From contig NZ_FQVU01000002.1 of NCBI RefSeq assembly GCF_900129455.1, positions 1 through 64,000 of the forward strand: 64,000 nt of DNA. Reading direction: 5' to 3'. A model generated the notes under the pieces. That model was not told the DNA's origin and made no database searches. It saw only the letters and a program-made list of their open reading frames with translations. The translations under genes and the position numbers were made by a program. This document shows, one piece after another, positions 62,322 to 64,000 of the stretch; the first letter of the stretch is position 1; each line of letters opens with the position of its first letter. This stretch comes from Jatrophihabitans endophyticus. Lineage in GTDB: Bacteria; Actinomycetota; Actinomycetes; Mycobacteriales; Jatrophihabitantaceae.

Positions 62322-63428
62322 TTACTTGGCGGCCTGCGCGGCGGCGGCGCTGCCGAGCCCGGTGCCGCCCGCGACCGGGAAGATCACGTCGGCACCCTGC
62401 TGGATGAAGTTCTGCGTGATCTGCTGGCCCTTGCCCTGGTCGGTGAAGCTGCCGGCGAAGGTGCCCTTCTGCGTGGACTCGTTCCAGCCGAGCACCTGGA
62501 CCTTCTTGCTCTTCTGCTTGTTGTAGTACTGCACGCCCTCGTAGAAGCCGTCCATGTAGACCGTCACCGGGGCGATGGCGAGACCGCCGTAGGTCGCGAC
62601 CTTGCCGCTCTTGGAGTAGCCCGCGGCGAGGTAGCCGCCGAGGAAGCCCGACTGCGCGGTGTTGATCTGCAGGCCCTGCACGTTGGAGCCGTTGCCGGCG
62701 CCGTCGACGAGCGCGAAGTGCAGCTTCGGGTTGGCCTTGGCGGCGTTGTTGATCGCCTCGCCCATCAGGCCGCCGACGCCGACGATGAGCTTGCAGCCCT
62801 TGTTCACGAGCGCGCGGATGTTCGGGGCGTAGTCGGCCTGGGTCTTGGACGACACGTACTGCACCTTGGCCTTGCCGGCGGTCTGCGCGGCCTGCATGCC
62901 CGACCACGACGCGGCGTTGAAGGACTTGTCGTCGATGCCGCCGGTGTCGGTGACCATGCAGGCCGAGAAGCTGGCGTCCGTCTTGCCGGAGCTCGGCGGG
63001 GTGAGCTCGGTCTTGCCCTTGGGCTGGGCCTTCGAGGTGATGGTGATCTTGCCGGCGATGATGTCGGCCTTGACCTTGTTCACCTCGGACTTCAGGCTGT
63101 CGTCGACCTTGCCGTCGAACTGGTGGTAGGACGCGAGCCCGGTGCCGCCGTTCTTGAGGTCGCCGACGGTGTCGACCTTGGGGAAGATCCCGGCCGAGGC
63201 GTTCTCGACGGCGAGCTGCACGGCCTGCTTGTCGTTCTTCAGCACCGTCGTCAGGAAGACGTTGCAGTACTGCTTGGCGGTCGTGCAGCCGTCGGAGTCC
63301 ACCCACATGACGGCCGGCTTCTGGCTGTCGGACGAGTCGTCCCCGGAGTCGGTCTTCGCACAGGCACTGAGGCCGAGGCTGAGCGCAGACACCGCGGCGA
63401 CGAACGCCACGCAACCCTTGCGAACCAA
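62322..63428 (-). CDS. BMP-family nucleoside-binding lipoprotein, apparently circularly permuted
   Basis: 368 residues, extracellular binding component of the importer. TTG start at 63428 behind AAGGGGAAAG; signal peptide with lipobox LSAC (Cys23). The order of segments is unusual. Residues 37-131 (KPAVMWVDSDGC, YCNVFLTTVLKN, GDLKNGGTGLASYHQFDG, KVKADIIAGKI) form the block that normally ends BMP proteins. Residues 153-368 (SACMVTDTGGIDDKSFN, NIRALVNKGCKLIVGVGG, FLGGYLAAGYSKSGKV, DVIFPVAGGTGLG) are what normally begins them. A linker at about 132-152 joins them. All parts of one family fold are present once, so this looks like a true circular permutation. Confidence 0.88.
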   Translation of the reverse strand: MVRKGCVAFVAAVSALSLGLSACAKTDSGDDSSDSQKPAVMWVDSDGCTTAKQYCNVFLTTVLKNDKQAVQLAVENASAGIFPKVDTVGDLKNGGTGLASYHQFDGKVDDSLKSEVNKVKADIIAGKITITSKAQPKGKTELTPPSSGKTDASFSACMVTDTGGIDDKSFNAASWSGMQAAQTAGKAKVQYVSSKTQADYAPNIRALVNKGCKLIVGVGGLMGEAINNAAKANPKLHFALVDGAGNGSNVQGLQINTAQSGFLGGYLAAGYSKSGKVATYGGLAIAPVTVYMDGFYEGVQYYNKQKSKKVQVLGWNESTQKGTFAGSFTDQGKGQQITQNFIQQGADVIFPVAGGTGLGSAAAAQAAK

Positions 63429-63574
63429 GTCTTTCCCCTTATTTACGGGCAGTCAGGGACCGCCGCGAGCGTGTGATGCCGACACCATAGCCGCGCCCCG
63501 AGCACCACCCGCGGCGCCCGGAGGTCTGAAACCGGATCGTTGCCGACGCCCACGAGCGGCGCACCCATCGGCGC

Positions 63575-64000
63575 TCAGCGCACCGCGGGCCGCACCTCTC
63601 TGCCGACCAATGCGGCGAATTCGGGCAACGGGTAGGAGTCGTCGCCCACGGCGTGCAGGGCGACGTGGGTGGCACCGGCGGCGGCGTAGTCGCCGACCCG
63701 GGCCGCGATCTCGGCGGCCGGGGCACGGTCGGTGACCGTCACGAACACGACGACGTCGGCCGCGGCACGCCCGCTGCGGGCCTGCCCGGCGGCGAGGGGC
63801 TCGGCCGCATCGCGCAACGCCTGCGGCGTGGTGGCGCCGGTGAGGATCACACCATCGCCCACCTCGGTGGCGAGCTCGAGGGTCTTCGGGCCGACCGCGC
63901 CGACGAGCAGCGGCGGGGCCGGGGACGGCGGCCAGTCGAGCGCGACGTCCTCGAGCTGGACGTAGCGCCCGTCGGTCGACACCGTCTCGCCGTGCAGGAG
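63575..64000 (-). CDS. LLM-class flavin/F420-dependent oxidoreductase, C-terminal part (partial)
   Basis: The frame is open to the window edge and ends at 63575. The visible 141 residues show the family's LLHGETVSTDGRYVQLED segment, PPLLVGAVGPKTLELATEVGDGVIL (key parts LLVGAVGPK, GDGVIL) and the C-terminal helix-strand GDYAAAGATHVALHAVG, all typical of the F420-dependent methylenetetrahydromethanopterin reductase-like group. The N-terminal half lies outside the window. It precedes the nucleoside operon on the same strand, with a 146-base gap, and is probably a separate transcription unit. Confidence 0.85.
   Translation of the reverse strand, partial: LLHGETVSTDGRYVQLEDVALDWPPSPAPPLLVGAVGPKTLELATEVGDGVILTGATTPQALRDAAEPLAAGQARSGRAAADVVVFVTVTDRAPAAEIAARVGDYAAAGATHVALHAVGDDSYPLPEFAALVGREVRPAVR

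Overview
The window is a very G+C-rich, gene-dense stretch of chromosome. It fits an actinomycete: a three-part acyl-CoA carboxylase (AccA/AccD/AccE), an LpdA-type quinone reductase, heterodimeric B12 mutase MutAB with MeaB, a SigE-family ECF sigma factor, HTH proteins fused to FW (NBR1-like) or nSTAND/WD40 modules, many GTG/TTG starts and frequent GTGA/ATGA/TGATG stop-start overlaps. Two methyl-accepting chemotaxis proteins (one only as a 3' end) suggest a motile species. I cannot name the genus. I see no tRNA, rRNA, prophage, IS element or CRISPR array. Gene content is mostly housekeeping and catabolic, so any novelty is in unusual gene architectures and in non-coding repeats.

Layout. 1-5.4 kb: chemoreceptor tail, sugar epimerase plus MTA phosphorylase, acyl-CoA dehydrogenase, Maf, membrane adenylate cyclase. 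5.4-11 kb: an overlapping minus-strand set fadE-accD-accE-cyclase divergent from a MerR regulator, then accA. 11-15.2 kb: glycerol operon glpF-glpK-glpD, ended by a 30-bp perfect hairpin. 15.2-22 kb: hypothetical protein and LpdA, gamma-glutamylcyclotransferase, GNAT, M20 amidohydrolase, glutamate-cysteine ligase, K+/H+ antiporter. 22-27.4 kb: meaB-mutB-mutA for methylmalonyl-CoA, with a repeat array between mutB and meaB. 27.5-35.4 kb: STAS and RsbW-like regulators, DksA-like protein, PNP/SDR/phosphosugar mutase operon, ECF sigma with a transmembrane L,D-transpeptidase, GH114 lipoprotein, uracil phosphoribosyltransferase. 35.6-48.7 kb: large subtilase, deoC with two aldehyde dehydrogenase genes (one lacking the catalytic half), MerR/SDR pair, sedolisin, hypothetical protein, luciferase-like oxidoreductase, GH3 lipoprotein. 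48.7-55.1 kb: chemoreceptor, then a divergent pair of XRE proteins (HTH-FW and HTH-nSTAND-WD40). 55.1-63.4 kb: nucleoside import and salvage operon bmp-ATPase-permease-cdd-deoA-add. 63.6 kb to the end: partial LLM oxidoreductase.

How the genes work together. Several sets form one purine/pyrimidine nucleoside economy: importer, cytidine and adenosine deaminases, thymidine and purine nucleoside phosphorylases, MTA phosphorylase, uracil PRTase, a phosphosugar mutase and deoxyribose-phosphate aldolase followed by an aldehyde dehydrogenase. A second theme is acyl-CoA/propionate flow: acyl-CoA dehydrogenases, biotin-dependent carboxylase subunits, and methylmalonyl-CoA mutase with its chaperone.

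The observations I rate highest are: (i) the substrate-binding lipoprotein of the nucleoside importer appears circularly permuted, with the usual C-terminal segment placed directly after the lipobox; (ii) the two permease subunits of the same importer are fused in one 829-residue frame; (iii) a family of about 19-bp CTGGCGAC repeats forms two fold-back arrays (18 units in all), each beginning on the TGA stop codon of the upstream gene; (iv) an ECF sigma factor is translationally coupled to an L,D-transpeptidase that has a cytoplasmic N-terminus where an anti-sigma factor would be expected; (v) a divergent HTH-FW / HTH-nSTAND-WD40 pair; and (vi) a subtilase-fold protease with Asp at the expected His and oxyanion Asn positions.
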